Below are positions 44,019-52,415 of a DNA stretch of 64,000 bases, one piece after another. A program made the translations under genes and the position numbers. Positions within the stretch are counted from its first letter, which is position 1, and each line of letters starts with the position of its first letter. The stretch is from the NCBI RefSeq assembly GCF_030124145.1, contig NZ_JASKMS010000001.1, positions 310,001-374,000 of the forward strand, given 5' to 3'. Origin of the DNA: Streptomyces sp. 378. Lineage in GTDB: Bacteria; Actinomycetota; Actinomycetes; Streptomycetales; Streptomycetaceae. Under the pieces are notes generated by a model. The model worked only from the letters and a program-made list of their open reading frames with translations. It searched no databases and was not told the DNA's origin.

Positions 44019-44962
44019 TCGTACACCTCCCGGTACTTGCGCACCAGCCGGATGCTGATCAGGTTCATCACGAACGTGGCCAGGAACAGCAGCGCCCCCA
44101 CGGCGAAGAGGGTGTTGTACGAGATCGAGCCGACCGGGACGTCACCGGAGGCGGCGCGCGCGATGAACGCGGTCATGGTCTCCATCTCGGTCAGCGGGCT
44201 GAGGCGGAACTCGGAGCTCACGCCCGCCGCGATGAGCACGATCATGGTCTCGCCGACGGCCCGGGAGACACCGAGGACGCAGGCGGCGACGATGCCGGAC
44301 AGAGCGGCGGGGACGACGACGCGGACCGAGGTCGTGCGCTTGCCGGAGCCGAGCGCGAAGGCGCCCTCGCGCAGCGCGTGCGGCACCGCGGACAGCGCGT
44401 CCTCGGTCAGCGAGGCGATGGTCGGCACGATCATGATGCCCATCACCAGGCCCGCCGCCAGGCCGTTGCGGACGTCGAGCGCCCAGCCGGCCGGCAGGAT
44501 GTCCTTCAACAGGGGCGTAATGAAGGCCAGCGCGAAGAAGCCGTAGACCACGGTCGGAATCCCGGCGAGGACCTCCAGACTGGGCTTGAGCCACTTGCGC
44601 AGGCGCAGGCCCGCATACTCGCTCAGGTAGATAGCCGCACCGAGACCGACGGGCACGGCGATCAGCAGCGCGACCCCGGTGATCACAAGAGTGGCGCCCA
44701 CCAGGGGCAGCACACCGAAGTGCTTGTCGGCGAACAGCGGCGTCCACTCGGTTCCGGTGAGGAACTCGGACACACTGACCTGCCGGAAGAAGTCCACGGC
44801 CGGCGGGATCAGCGAGACGACGATCCCCACCGTGGTGGCCACCGACACAAGGGCCGCCGTCAGCAGCAGTCCCTTGATCGCGGCCTCGCCGTAACGCGGG
44901 CGAGTCCGCCGCAGGGACCGGGAGCCGGTCCCCGCGACGGACTGAGGAGCGGAGCCGGTCAC
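44015..44962 (-). CDS. pstC: phosphate ABC transporter permease PstC
   Basis: 315 residues, six helices: EVLAGIPTVVYGFFALAFI, LTEDALSAVPHALREGAFALGSGKR (coupling loop), ISRAVGETMIVLIAAG-type segment. Forms the channel with PstA. Overlaps pstS by four bases, so all four genes are one operon. Confidence 0.95.
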   Translation of the reverse strand: MTGSAPQSVAGTGSRSLRRTRPRYGEAAIKGLLLTAALVSVATTVGIVVSLIPPAVDFFRQVSVSEFLTGTEWTPLFADKHFGVLPLVGATLVITGVALLIAVPVGLGAAIYLSEYAGLRLRKWLKPSLEVLAGIPTVVYGFFALAFITPLLKDILPAGWALDVRNGLAAGLVMGIMIVPTIASLTEDALSAVPHALREGAFALGSGKRTTSVRVVVPAALSGIVAACVLGVSRAVGETMIVLIAAGVSSEFRLSPLTEMETMTAFIARAASGDVPVGSISYNTLFAVGALLFLATFVMNLISIRLVRKYREVYE

Positions 44963-45930
44963 TTAGCGGCTTCCTTCAGCTTGTCCAGGGCCGCCTGGAG
45001 CTCCTTCTCCTGCTCGGCGTTGAGCGGGATGAACTTGGCGTCCTCGGCGATCTTCTCGTGGTTCTCGACGTAGTACTCGACGAAGTCGACCACCCCGGGC
45101 TTCTCCAGCGACTTGGCCGAGGGGTAGATGAACAGCTGCCGGCCCAGCGGCTTGTACGTGCCGTCCTGCACCGTCTCCACGCTCGGCGTGACACAGCCGT
45201 CGCCGCCGTCGACCTGGAGGAGCTTCAACTTGTCGGCGTTCTCCTCGTAGTAGGAGAAGCCGAAGTAGCCCATGCCGCCCTTGGTCCCGGACACGCCGGT
45301 CACGGTGACGTTGTCGTCCTCGCTGCCGGAGTAGTCGGTACGGGAGGCACCCTCCTCACCGTTGATCGCGTCGGTGAAGTAGTCGAAGGTGCCCGAGTCG
45401 GTGCCCGCCCCGAACAGCTTCAGCGGCTCGTTCGGGAACTTGGGGTCGACCTGGTTCCAGTTGTTCACCTTCGAGTCGGGCTCCCAGATCTTCTTGAGCT
45501 GCTCGACGGTGAGGCAGTCCGCCCAGTCGTTGTCCTTGCTGACCACGACGGACAGACCGTCGTTGGCGACGGAGAACTTCTCGTACTTGACGCCGTTCTC
45601 CTCGCAGGTCTTGATCTCCTCGTCCTTGATCTCCCGCGAGGCGTTGGAGATGTCGGTCTCGCCGACGCAGAACTTCTTGAACCCGCCGCCGGTGCCGGAG
45701 GTGGCGACGGTGACCCGCACCTTCGGCTGCTCCTCGGCGTAGAACTCCGAGGCGGCACTGGTCAGCGGAGCGACCGTGCTGGAACCGTCGACCTTCACCG
45801 TGCCCGACAGCTCATCGCCACTGCCACCCGAGCCGGCGTCGCCGCCGCCACACGCGCTCGCAGCCAGCATCACAGCAGCCGTCAGGGCCAGCGGAGCCTT
45901 GGCCCGGCGCAACGAAGTGGAAATGTTCAC
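44959..45930 (-). CDS. pstS: phosphate-binding lipoprotein PstS
   Basis: 323 residues. Lipobox LAASAC; then KVDGSSTVAPLTSAASEFY, VATSGTGGGFKKFCVGETDISNASR, GAGTDSGTFDYFTDAI and TKGGMGYFGFSYY, the standard phosphate site. GTG start. Its promoter carries a PHO-box-like repeat and an ATCTATATAGAT palindrome. Confidence 0.95.
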   Translation of the reverse strand: MNISTSLRRAKAPLALTAAVMLAASACGGGDAGSGGSGDELSGTVKVDGSSTVAPLTSAASEFYAEEQPKVRVTVATSGTGGGFKKFCVGETDISNASREIKDEEIKTCEENGVKYEKFSVANDGLSVVVSKDNDWADCLTVEQLKKIWEPDSKVNNWNQVDPKFPNEPLKLFGAGTDSGTFDYFTDAINGEEGASRTDYSGSEDDNVTVTGVSGTKGGMGYFGFSYYEENADKLKLLQVDGGDGCVTPSVETVQDGTYKPLGRQLFIYPSAKSLEKPGVVDFVEYYVENHEKIAEDAKFIPLNAEQEKELQAALDKLKEAAK

Positions 45931-46016
45931 GACTCTCGATCCTCGTGTCTGCCGGGTGCTCCGGCGGTGGACCGGCGCGCTGGGCGCTCCGTTCTGACAC
46001 CTTGGATCGAAGTGTG

Positions 46017-46038
46017 ACTATATGAACACACGGTGTAC
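46017..46038 (-). promoter_or_regulatory. PHO-box-like direct repeat at the pst promoter
   Basis: Read on the - strand: GTACACCGTGT then GTTCATATAGT, two 11-nt units; a further GTTCATGTGAC lies 22 bases upstream in the same 11-bp register. About 90 bases before pstS. Confidence 0.6.
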
Positions 46039-46071
46039 GAGAGGCCCCCGTCACATGAACTATAGCTTCCC

Positions 46072-46083
46072 ATCTATATAGAT
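46072..46083. promoter_or_regulatory. ATCTATATAGAT palindrome, possible ArsR site of the pst operon
   Basis: A perfect 12-bp palindrome containing the CATCTAT core seen at the ars promoters (40005, 40097, 33937). It lies ~35 bases upstream of the PHO-like box. The whole gap 45931-46305 (375 bases) holds divergent promoters and no gene. Confidence 0.45.
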
Positions 46084-46184
46084 TGATCTTGTTCAAAGCG
46101 ACGGCAAAGAGGAAGGTCGGACGTCGACACCCCAGAGCCGCCCAAGGACTTTCAGGGGCCGTCGAGGCGCCCCAAAGGGACAGA

Positions 46185-46206
46185 GTTCGAGCGGAATTCA
46201 CCGTTC
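46185..46206 (+). promoter_or_regulatory. PHO-box-like repeat upstream of phoX
   Basis: GTTCGAGCGGA then ATTCACCGTTC, two 11-nt units with TTC in register, about 100 bases before the phoX start. Weaker than the other two. Confidence 0.4.
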
Positions 46207-46305
46207 AGCCGCTTCGGCGCGCACGGACCACGCCTAGCGTCATGGATCGACATCCACCTATACACCGGTGGCATCGCGTTCGTCTCCGAAATGCGTGGAG
46301 GAACT

Positions 46306-48335
46306 GTGCCCGACCTTCCCCTGCTGCCCGCCCACTCCAACACCGCGCGCTCCGCGCTGACCTGCCGCTTCCGGTGCGGTGACGCCTGCTCCCACGACGC
46401 GCCCAATCGCACGCTCAACCCGTACATCGGCGACGTCATACAGCACGCGCTCTCCCGCAGAGGCGCCCTCAAGGGGGCGGCCGTGATCGCCCTGGCCGCC
46501 GGTGCCACCGGGGTAGCGGCGTCGGCAGCGGCTTCCCCGGAGCAGGCGTCTGAGGGCCGTCCGCCGCGCGGGCTGGGCTTCACCCCCGTGTCACCGAACA
46601 CGGCCGACGCCCTTGTCGTGCCCGAGGGCTACAGCCAGCAGGTCGTCATCCGCTGGGGCGACCCGGTCCTGCCCGGCGCCCCCCGCTTCGACGCCCGCAA
46701 GCAGAGCGCCAAGGCTCAGGCGCGGCAGTTCGGATACAACGCCGACTACATGGCGCTGCTCGACATACCGCACCGGCGGGGCAGAAGGTGCTCGTGGTGA
46801 ACCACGAGTACACCAGCGAACAGATCATGCACTTCGGCTACGACCCGGCCAACCCGACCCGCGAGCAGGTGGAGATCGCCTGGGCCGCGCACGGCCTGAC
46901 CGTCCTCGTCGTACGCGAGGACCACCGCTCGGGCCGCCTGTGGCCGGTCGTCGGTGACATCCTCAACCGCCGGATCACCGCCACTACCCCCTTCGCCTTC
47001 TCGGGCCCGGCCGCCGGCAGCGCCCTGCTCAAGACCAGCGCCGACCCGACAGGCCGGAAGGTGCTGGGCACCCTGAACAACTGCGGTGGCGGCATCACCC
47101 CGTGGGGCACCGTGCTGTCCGGCGAGGAGAACTTCAACCAGTACTTCGCCAACGCCGCCGCGGTCACCGAGCCGACGGAGAAGGCCCGCCTGGCGCGCTA
47201 CGGCCTGCCCACCGGGGCCAGCGAGCGCAAGTGGGAGCTCTTCGACGACCGCTTCGACATCGCCAAGGAGCCCAACGAGCCCAACCGGCACGGCTGGGTC
47301 GTCGAGATCGACCCGTACGACCCCACCTCCACTCCACGCAAGCGCACCGCTCTCGGCCGCTTCAAGCACGAGGCCGCCGAACCCCGCCTGACCGCCGACG
47401 GCCGCGTCGCGCTCTACATGGGCGACGACGAACGCTTCGACTACCTCTACAAGTACGTCTCCAAGCACGCCTACAAGAAGGGCCACAGCCGCGCCGCCCG
47501 CGAGCACAACATGCGCCTGCTCGACGAAGGCACCCTGTATGTCGCCAAGTTCACCGGTGACAGCCCGGCCGCCGAGATCGACGGCACCGGAAAGCTGCCC
47601 GCCGACGGCGAGTTCGACGGCACGGGCGAGTGGATCCCGCTCGCGTCGGGCTCGGTTTCGCACGTGCCCGGGATGAGTGCGGAGGAGGTGTACGTCTTCA
47701 CGCGCCTGGCCGGCGACAAGGTAGGGGCCACGAAGATGGACCGGCCCGAGGACGTCGAGCCCCACCCGTACAGCGGCCGGGTCTACGTCGCCCTCACCAA
47801 CAACAAGGACCGCGGCGCCGCCGGCAAGGCCGGCCCGGACGAGGCCAACCCGCGCACCGGCAACAAGCACGGCCACATCCTCGAACTGGCGGAGAAGCGT
47901 GGCGACGCCTCCTCGAAGTCCTTCGCCTGGCGCCTGATGCTGGTCTGCGGCGACCCCGACGACCCGTCGACGTACTTCGCCGGGTTCGACAAGGACAAGG
48001 TCAGCCCGATCTCCTGCCCCGACAACGTCGCCTTCGACCCCCACGGCAACCTGTGGATCGCCACCGACGGCAACGCCCTCGGCTCCAACGACGGCCTCTT
48101 CGCCGTCCCCGTCAAGGGCTCCGAGCGCGGTCACGTGAAGCAGTTCCTGACCGTGCCGAAGGGCGCCGAGTGCTGCGGCCCGATCATCACCGAGGACCGC
48201 ATCCTGGTGGCGCCGCAGCACCCGGGCGAGACGGACGGTGCGACCGCCGAGAAGCCGGGGTCGCTGTGGCCTGACGGGCCGGGCAGCATTCCGCGGCCGT
48301 CGGTCGTGACCGTCTGGAAGGAGCGGCGCCGATAG
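46306..48335 (+). pseudogene. phoX: PhoX-family alkaline phosphatase, one frameshift
   Basis: N-terminal part (GTG 46306, GGAGG upstream): Tat signal with LSRRGALKGAAVIALAAG and the PhoX entry GLGFTPVSPNTADALVVPEGYSQQVVIRWGDPV. At DIPHR the frame breaks; the continuation KVLVVNHEYTSEQIMHFGYDP runs in the next frame to 48335. One base in the GGGG at 46778-46781 would repair it to ~676 residues, normal for PhoX. Downstream marks: TLNNCGGGITPWGTVLSGEENFNQYF, GRFKHEAAEPRLT, SCPDNVAFDPHGNLWIATDG, conserved Ca/Fe ligands of PhoX. Exported by Tat, releases phosphate from organic phosphates for the divergent pst operon. Confidence 0.88.
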
Positions 48336-48358
48336 GCCGCCGTCCTGCGCTCATCCGC

Positions 48359-48389
48359 CTGCTCGGGCAGTCGCAGACTGCCCGAGCAG
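48359..48389. terminator. bidirectional terminator between phoX and the PstS-like gene
   Basis: CTGCTCGGGCAGTC-GCA-GACTGCCCGAGCAG: perfect 14-bp stem between convergent genes. Confidence 0.93.
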
Positions 48390-48470
48390 AGCCATATCCC
48401 GCCCTTGCTCCCGCGGAGTGCATCCAAAAACCGCTCCCACCTCCCAGCGCTTGGTGGTGACCGCGGGTGA

Positions 48471-50006
48471 TCACTGTCCGCCGCAGAGCCGCAGGCCCTC
48501 CGGGCTGAGACACGGGAAGTGCCCCTGATCGCGCACGACGTCCTGCCCGGCGCCACGGGTCACGTAGTTGACGAAGCTCGCGGCGAGTGAGTCGGCGGGC
48601 GGGCGGCCGTAGGTATAGGCGTACTCAATCTCCCGGTAGGGGTAGCGGCTGGTACCGATGCTCTCGATGGACGCGGTCTGCCCGTCGATGTGCAACGAGT
48701 GCAGGCCCTTCGTGTCGGAGGCCGACCGCGGTTCGCTGTAACCGATCGCGCCGGGCAGCCTGGCCACCGTGCTCAGCACCTGTGCCGTGCTGTCGAGTTC
48801 ACAGCGGATGACCGTGGCGTCGAGGTCGTCCTTGGTCCGGCAGTCCCGTGAGGAGTTGGCGGGCTCGTTGCTCTCCAGGACCCGGCGTTGAAAGACCTCA
48901 CGCGTGCCGGAGTTGGCATCGCGGCTGACCAGGAGGATCGGCAGGTCCGGACCGCCCACATCCTTCCAGTTGCGGATCTCGCCCCGGTAAATCTTCCGCA
49001 CCTCGGCCAGGCTCAGATCCTGCACCGTGACCCGGTCGTTCACCACCAGGGTGAAGACGGACACCGCGACGGGATTCTCGCGAAGCTCCGGGTAGCCGTT
49101 CGGCTTGGGGCCGTCGGAGAAGGCGATCACGGGCGGGGAATCTCCCGATGAGGCCGCTTTGGCACCGGCCGCGTCCAGCGCCCGGATCCCGGCAGTGCTG
49201 CCGTGGTCGTCCACCGCTATGTCCGAGCCCGGGCAGGCTTTTTCATAGCCCTCTGCCAGTTTCTCCGCCGCCGGGGCGAAGGCGGTGGATCCGGTGACGG
49301 TCAAGGTTCCTCTGGCGCAGCCGATGGGCAGCGGTACGTCGTTGCCCATGACGATGATGGAAGCGAGCGTGATGATGCACACGGTGGACAGAACCGTGAT
49401 CAGGCGGGCCGGCCGACTGAAGAGGGGCGGCTTGTCGTCGACGGTCGTGCTCTGGTTGCGCTTCACCTCGCCGTCACGGATACCGCCGATCACCTCGACT
49501 TCGTCGCCGACCGCCCCACCGGTCATGAGAGCCAGCACTTTGAAATGCTGACCCTTGTTGAGCGGGACCTTCGGCAGATACAGGGTGTCGCCGTCGTAAC
49601 GCAGTCCCGCGGACGCAGTGAAGTGCCCCATCAGGTGGGCGGCGTTGGCGGGCTGGGTAACCGCTATTCCGCGGATCGCCCGCCCGGTGAAGACCGCGGT
49701 GAGACCGTGGTGCTCACGGCTCGTGTAGTCGTCGCTGGCGATGCTCTGGACACCGTCGTTCTCGATCCGTAGCAGCACGAGGGTGGCGTCGGACAGGTCG
49801 GAGAAGTCGTTGAACAGACCGAGCCGCACGTTGGCCCGTCTGCCGTTGCGGGCCTGGCTGCCGATGGGCGTGTCCATCTGGACGCGGAAGCCGATGCCTT
49901 TGCGGCGCGGAATCCGGCGCTCGTACCAGACGACGGCGACAGAGGCCACAAGACCCAGCACCGCCGTGCCCACCGCTATCGCATTCTCAGCGTTCAGCCA
50001 GTCCAC
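48471..50006 (-). CDS. membrane-anchored PstS-like substrate-binding protein
   Basis: 511 residues. The first helix (NAIAVGTAVLGLVASVAVVWY) is followed by ~170 residues of unknown domain, a second helix (LITVLSTVCIITLASIIVMG), then a PBP/PstS-like domain: LTVTGSTAFAPAAEKLAEGYEKACPGSDIAV, VSRDANSGTREVFQRRVLESNEP, GAIGYSEPRSA, ASFVNYVTRGAGQD. Not a lipoprotein, unlike the other two. Possibly a surface phosphate sensor. GTG 50006 (VDWLNAENAIAVG) is preferred over the more distal start. Confidence 0.78.
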   Translation of the reverse strand: MDWLNAENAIAVGTAVLGLVASVAVVWYERRIPRRKGIGFRVQMDTPIGSQARNGRRANVRLGLFNDFSDLSDATLVLLRIENDGVQSIASDDYTSREHHGLTAVFTGRAIRGIAVTQPANAAHLMGHFTASAGLRYDGDTLYLPKVPLNKGQHFKVLALMTGGAVGDEVEVIGGIRDGEVKRNQSTTVDDKPPLFSRPARLITVLSTVCIITLASIIVMGNDVPLPIGCARGTLTVTGSTAFAPAAEKLAEGYEKACPGSDIAVDDHGSTAGIRALDAAGAKAASSGDSPPVIAFSDGPKPNGYPELRENPVAVSVFTLVVNDRVTVQDLSLAEVRKIYRGEIRNWKDVGGPDLPILLVSRDANSGTREVFQRRVLESNEPANSSRDCRTKDDLDATVIRCELDSTAQVLSTVARLPGAIGYSEPRSASDTKGLHSLHIDGQTASIESIGTSRYPYREIEYAYTYGRPPADSLAASFVNYVTRGAGQDVVRDQGHFPCLSPEGLRLCGGQ

Positions 50007-50295
50007 GAGTTCGCCCCCGCTTCCTCGTACGTCGCCCGCGCGTGCGCACACCGTATGGAGCGGGGGCGCGCGCTCCGGGCGCATTCGCCGTACCGTCGGC
50101 GGCTGGTGGGCAGATGTTCGCTCGGCGTACGCGGAACCGCACAGTCAGCAGGACCCGCAGCCAGGGGCGGGCCGGGATGTTGGTGATTGGCGGACCCAGA
50201 CCGGGCGCTGGTGGGTGCTGTCACAGGATGACGAGACGGAGTCGGCGCCACCGCGGCCACCTCCGTTGCCGGTGGTCCTACTACGATCACCGGCC

Positions 50296-51266
50296 ATGGA
50301 CTGGCTGGAGCGCATTGCGAAGCTCAGGCAATGGAGCAGGAGCGGGACACGCGCTCCGCACAAGCCGCTGCTGCTCCTGCACGCCCTCGGCCGGTTCCAG
50401 CAAGACCCCGACAGCGAGCTGGGGTACAGCGCGGTGGAGGAGGACCTGCAGCGTCTGCTGATCGAGTACGGGCCGCCGACCCGCCTACCCGTTCCACCAC
50501 CTGGTCAGCGACGGCGTGTGGGAGGTGCGTACCGACAGCGGGCACGGCAGTCCCGGGAGCGGGGTACGAGATCTCCGGGAGACAGGTGCCACCGGCCGGC
50601 TCGCACCGGAACTCAGAACCGCGCTACGACGAGAGCCGGAACTGTTGGGGCGGATAGTGCGATTACTGCTCGATCTCCACTTCCTGCCCTCCCTCCACAG
50701 TGACTTGTGCGAAGCCGTCGGCCTGGAACTGGAGCCGACGGAGACCAAGCACCTCGCGACCGTGCGCAGGCAGCGGGGACCGACGGATGCGCGAGCTCGT
50801 GCTGACCGCCTACGAATACCGGTGCGCGTTCTGCGGCTATGACGGCAGGATCGGCACCGTTCCAGTCGGGCTGGAAGCCGCCCATGTGCGCTGGTGGGCA
50901 TTCGGAGGATCGGACGACGTCGACAACGGGCTGTGCCTGTGCTCGCTGCACCACAAGCTCTTCGACAAGGGAGTCCTCGGGCTCGACGACGGCCACCGCA
51001 TCCTGGTCTCCCAGCGCTTCGTCGGCCACAGCCCCGCTGCCCGCGAGCAGATCATCGCGCTTGCGGGCCGTCCGCTCATCGGCCCGCAGCCGGGCGTATG
51101 CCCTGTCGCGGCCGACCACCGCGCCTGGCATACGAGTCAGGTCTTCCACGGCACACCACGCCCTGCTACCGCGGCCAATGTGGCCGCCCTACCTGGCTCT
51201 TCCGCGGAATGTCAGTGCCTCGTGCGAGGCTCACGGCATGGACGAGTGGGACCTGGAGAACGCTGA
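50296..51266 (+). pseudogene. HNH restriction endonuclease of the phosphorothioate-DNA (McrA) type, two frameshifts
   Basis: Three frames join into one product. (1) MDWLERIAKLRQWSRSGTRAPHKPLLLLHALGRFQ... RLLIEYGPP; (2) YPFHHLVSDGVWEVRTDSGHGS... EAVGLELEPTETKHLATVRRQR; (3) MRELVLTAYEYRCAFCGYDGRIGTVPVGLEAAHVRWWAFGG and DVDNGLCLCSLHHKLFDKGVLGL. Part 1-2 matches the sulfur-binding domain, part 3 the HNH domain of ScoMcrA-like enzymes, which cleave foreign DNA carrying phosphorothioate or methyl-C marks. Break 1 is near 50473-50488 (one base missing), break 2 at GGGG 50774-50777 (one base extra). Inactive as read. Confidence 0.85.
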
Positions 51267-52332
51267 TCCGACCCACCAGGTCGGAGCACGGCACCACATA
51301 GTGCCCGCCTTCTATCTCCGCCGGTTCGCCAACTCCCAGAACCAGCTCTGGGTCCGGGACCGCAGGTCCCCCATGCCCGGGCTACGCAAGGAAAGCGACC
51401 TTGCCATCCGCGACTTCTACACCTTCCAGGACCTCCACGGTGATCCGGACGGACGTATGGAACAGGTACTGCAGAAGATCGAGGACAGGGCGGCGAGCGC
51501 CCTCCGCCGCGTGACCTCGGCCGTGACCTGGGGACGCCCGATCAGGCCCGAGGACAAGACGGACCTCTGTGTCTTCACGGCCTTCCAGTACGTCCGCGGA
51601 CTCCGCAAGCGTCGAGAGATCGAGCTCATGTCGGACTTCTACGTCCGCGTCATGCAGCTGAACGACCCCGTCGGCGCCGGACGCCGGGAGGCCGCCACGT
51701 ACCGGGAGATGCTCCGCGACTTCAGAACCCTTGAGGTCACCAGCCACCCCAACGAGCACGTGAGTCTTCTGGGCGAGCTGGCCGAGCCTCTCTCCAACCA
51801 TCTGCTCCACAGGCCGCTGATCGTTGTCGAGTTGACCAACGGTGCGCTGATCACCTGTGACGAGCCGGTCGTCACCTTCGACGACCAGGAGGACACGCCT
51901 GATCCCGTAATTGCGCAGGCGCGCCAGCGGACCCGCAGCCGCCGACGCCGGGGACAGCGAGAGATCCGGCAGACCAGGACCCTCATCCAGGTCCAGAGCA
52001 CCCGGAACCGAGGGCTGGCCAGAGTCGATGAGATCGTCCTGCCTGTGGGCCGGCGCACCCTGCTGGTCTTCAGCCACCCTGCCGCTGCCGGGCCCTCGCA
52101 CCTCCGGATAACTCGGGAAGAGGGCCACGAAGTGGCGGAGGAGGTCAACAAGCGCATGCTGGCCCAGGCGTACTTCATGGCCTTCGCGCACCCGGATGAC
52201 CGGCATCTCCTCGCGGAATCTCTCCCCGAAGTCGGCCCGCTCTATCGCCTCGGCGGCGTCCACCCCGAACAGGCCCGCGTTGCGGGGGCCGCTCCGAGTC
52301 ACCTCCGGCCCGAGTTGTTCGGCCGCCGCTGA
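51238..52332 (+). CDS. DUF4238 domain protein
   Basis: 364 residues. RHHIVPAFYLRRFANSQNQLWVRDR is the DUF4238 signature (HxxPxFYL); DFYTFQDLHGDPDGRMEQVLQKIEDRAASAL and PLIVVELTNGALITCDEPVV follow. Possibly nuclease-like and frequent in defence neighbourhoods; function unknown. ATG 51238 overlaps the end of the HNH gene by 29 bases. Confidence 0.82.
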   Translation: MDEWDLENADPTHQVGARHHIVPAFYLRRFANSQNQLWVRDRRSPMPGLRKESDLAIRDFYTFQDLHGDPDGRMEQVLQKIEDRAASALRRVTSAVTWGRPIRPEDKTDLCVFTAFQYVRGLRKRREIELMSDFYVRVMQLNDPVGAGRREAATYREMLRDFRTLEVTSHPNEHVSLLGELAEPLSNHLLHRPLIVVELTNGALITCDEPVVTFDDQEDTPDPVIAQARQRTRSRRRRGQREIRQTRTLIQVQSTRNRGLARVDEIVLPVGRRTLLVFSHPAAAGPSHLRITREEGHEVAEEVNKRMLAQAYFMAFAHPDDRHLLAESLPEVGPLYRLGGVHPEQARVAGAAPSHLRPELFGRR

Positions 52333-52415
52333 GCCCAACTCTATGTGCTCATGCGAAGCCCCCAGATCAGAGGTCCGGGATTCTCTTTCGTCTAGATCGG
52401 GGGACCGGTCGCGCA

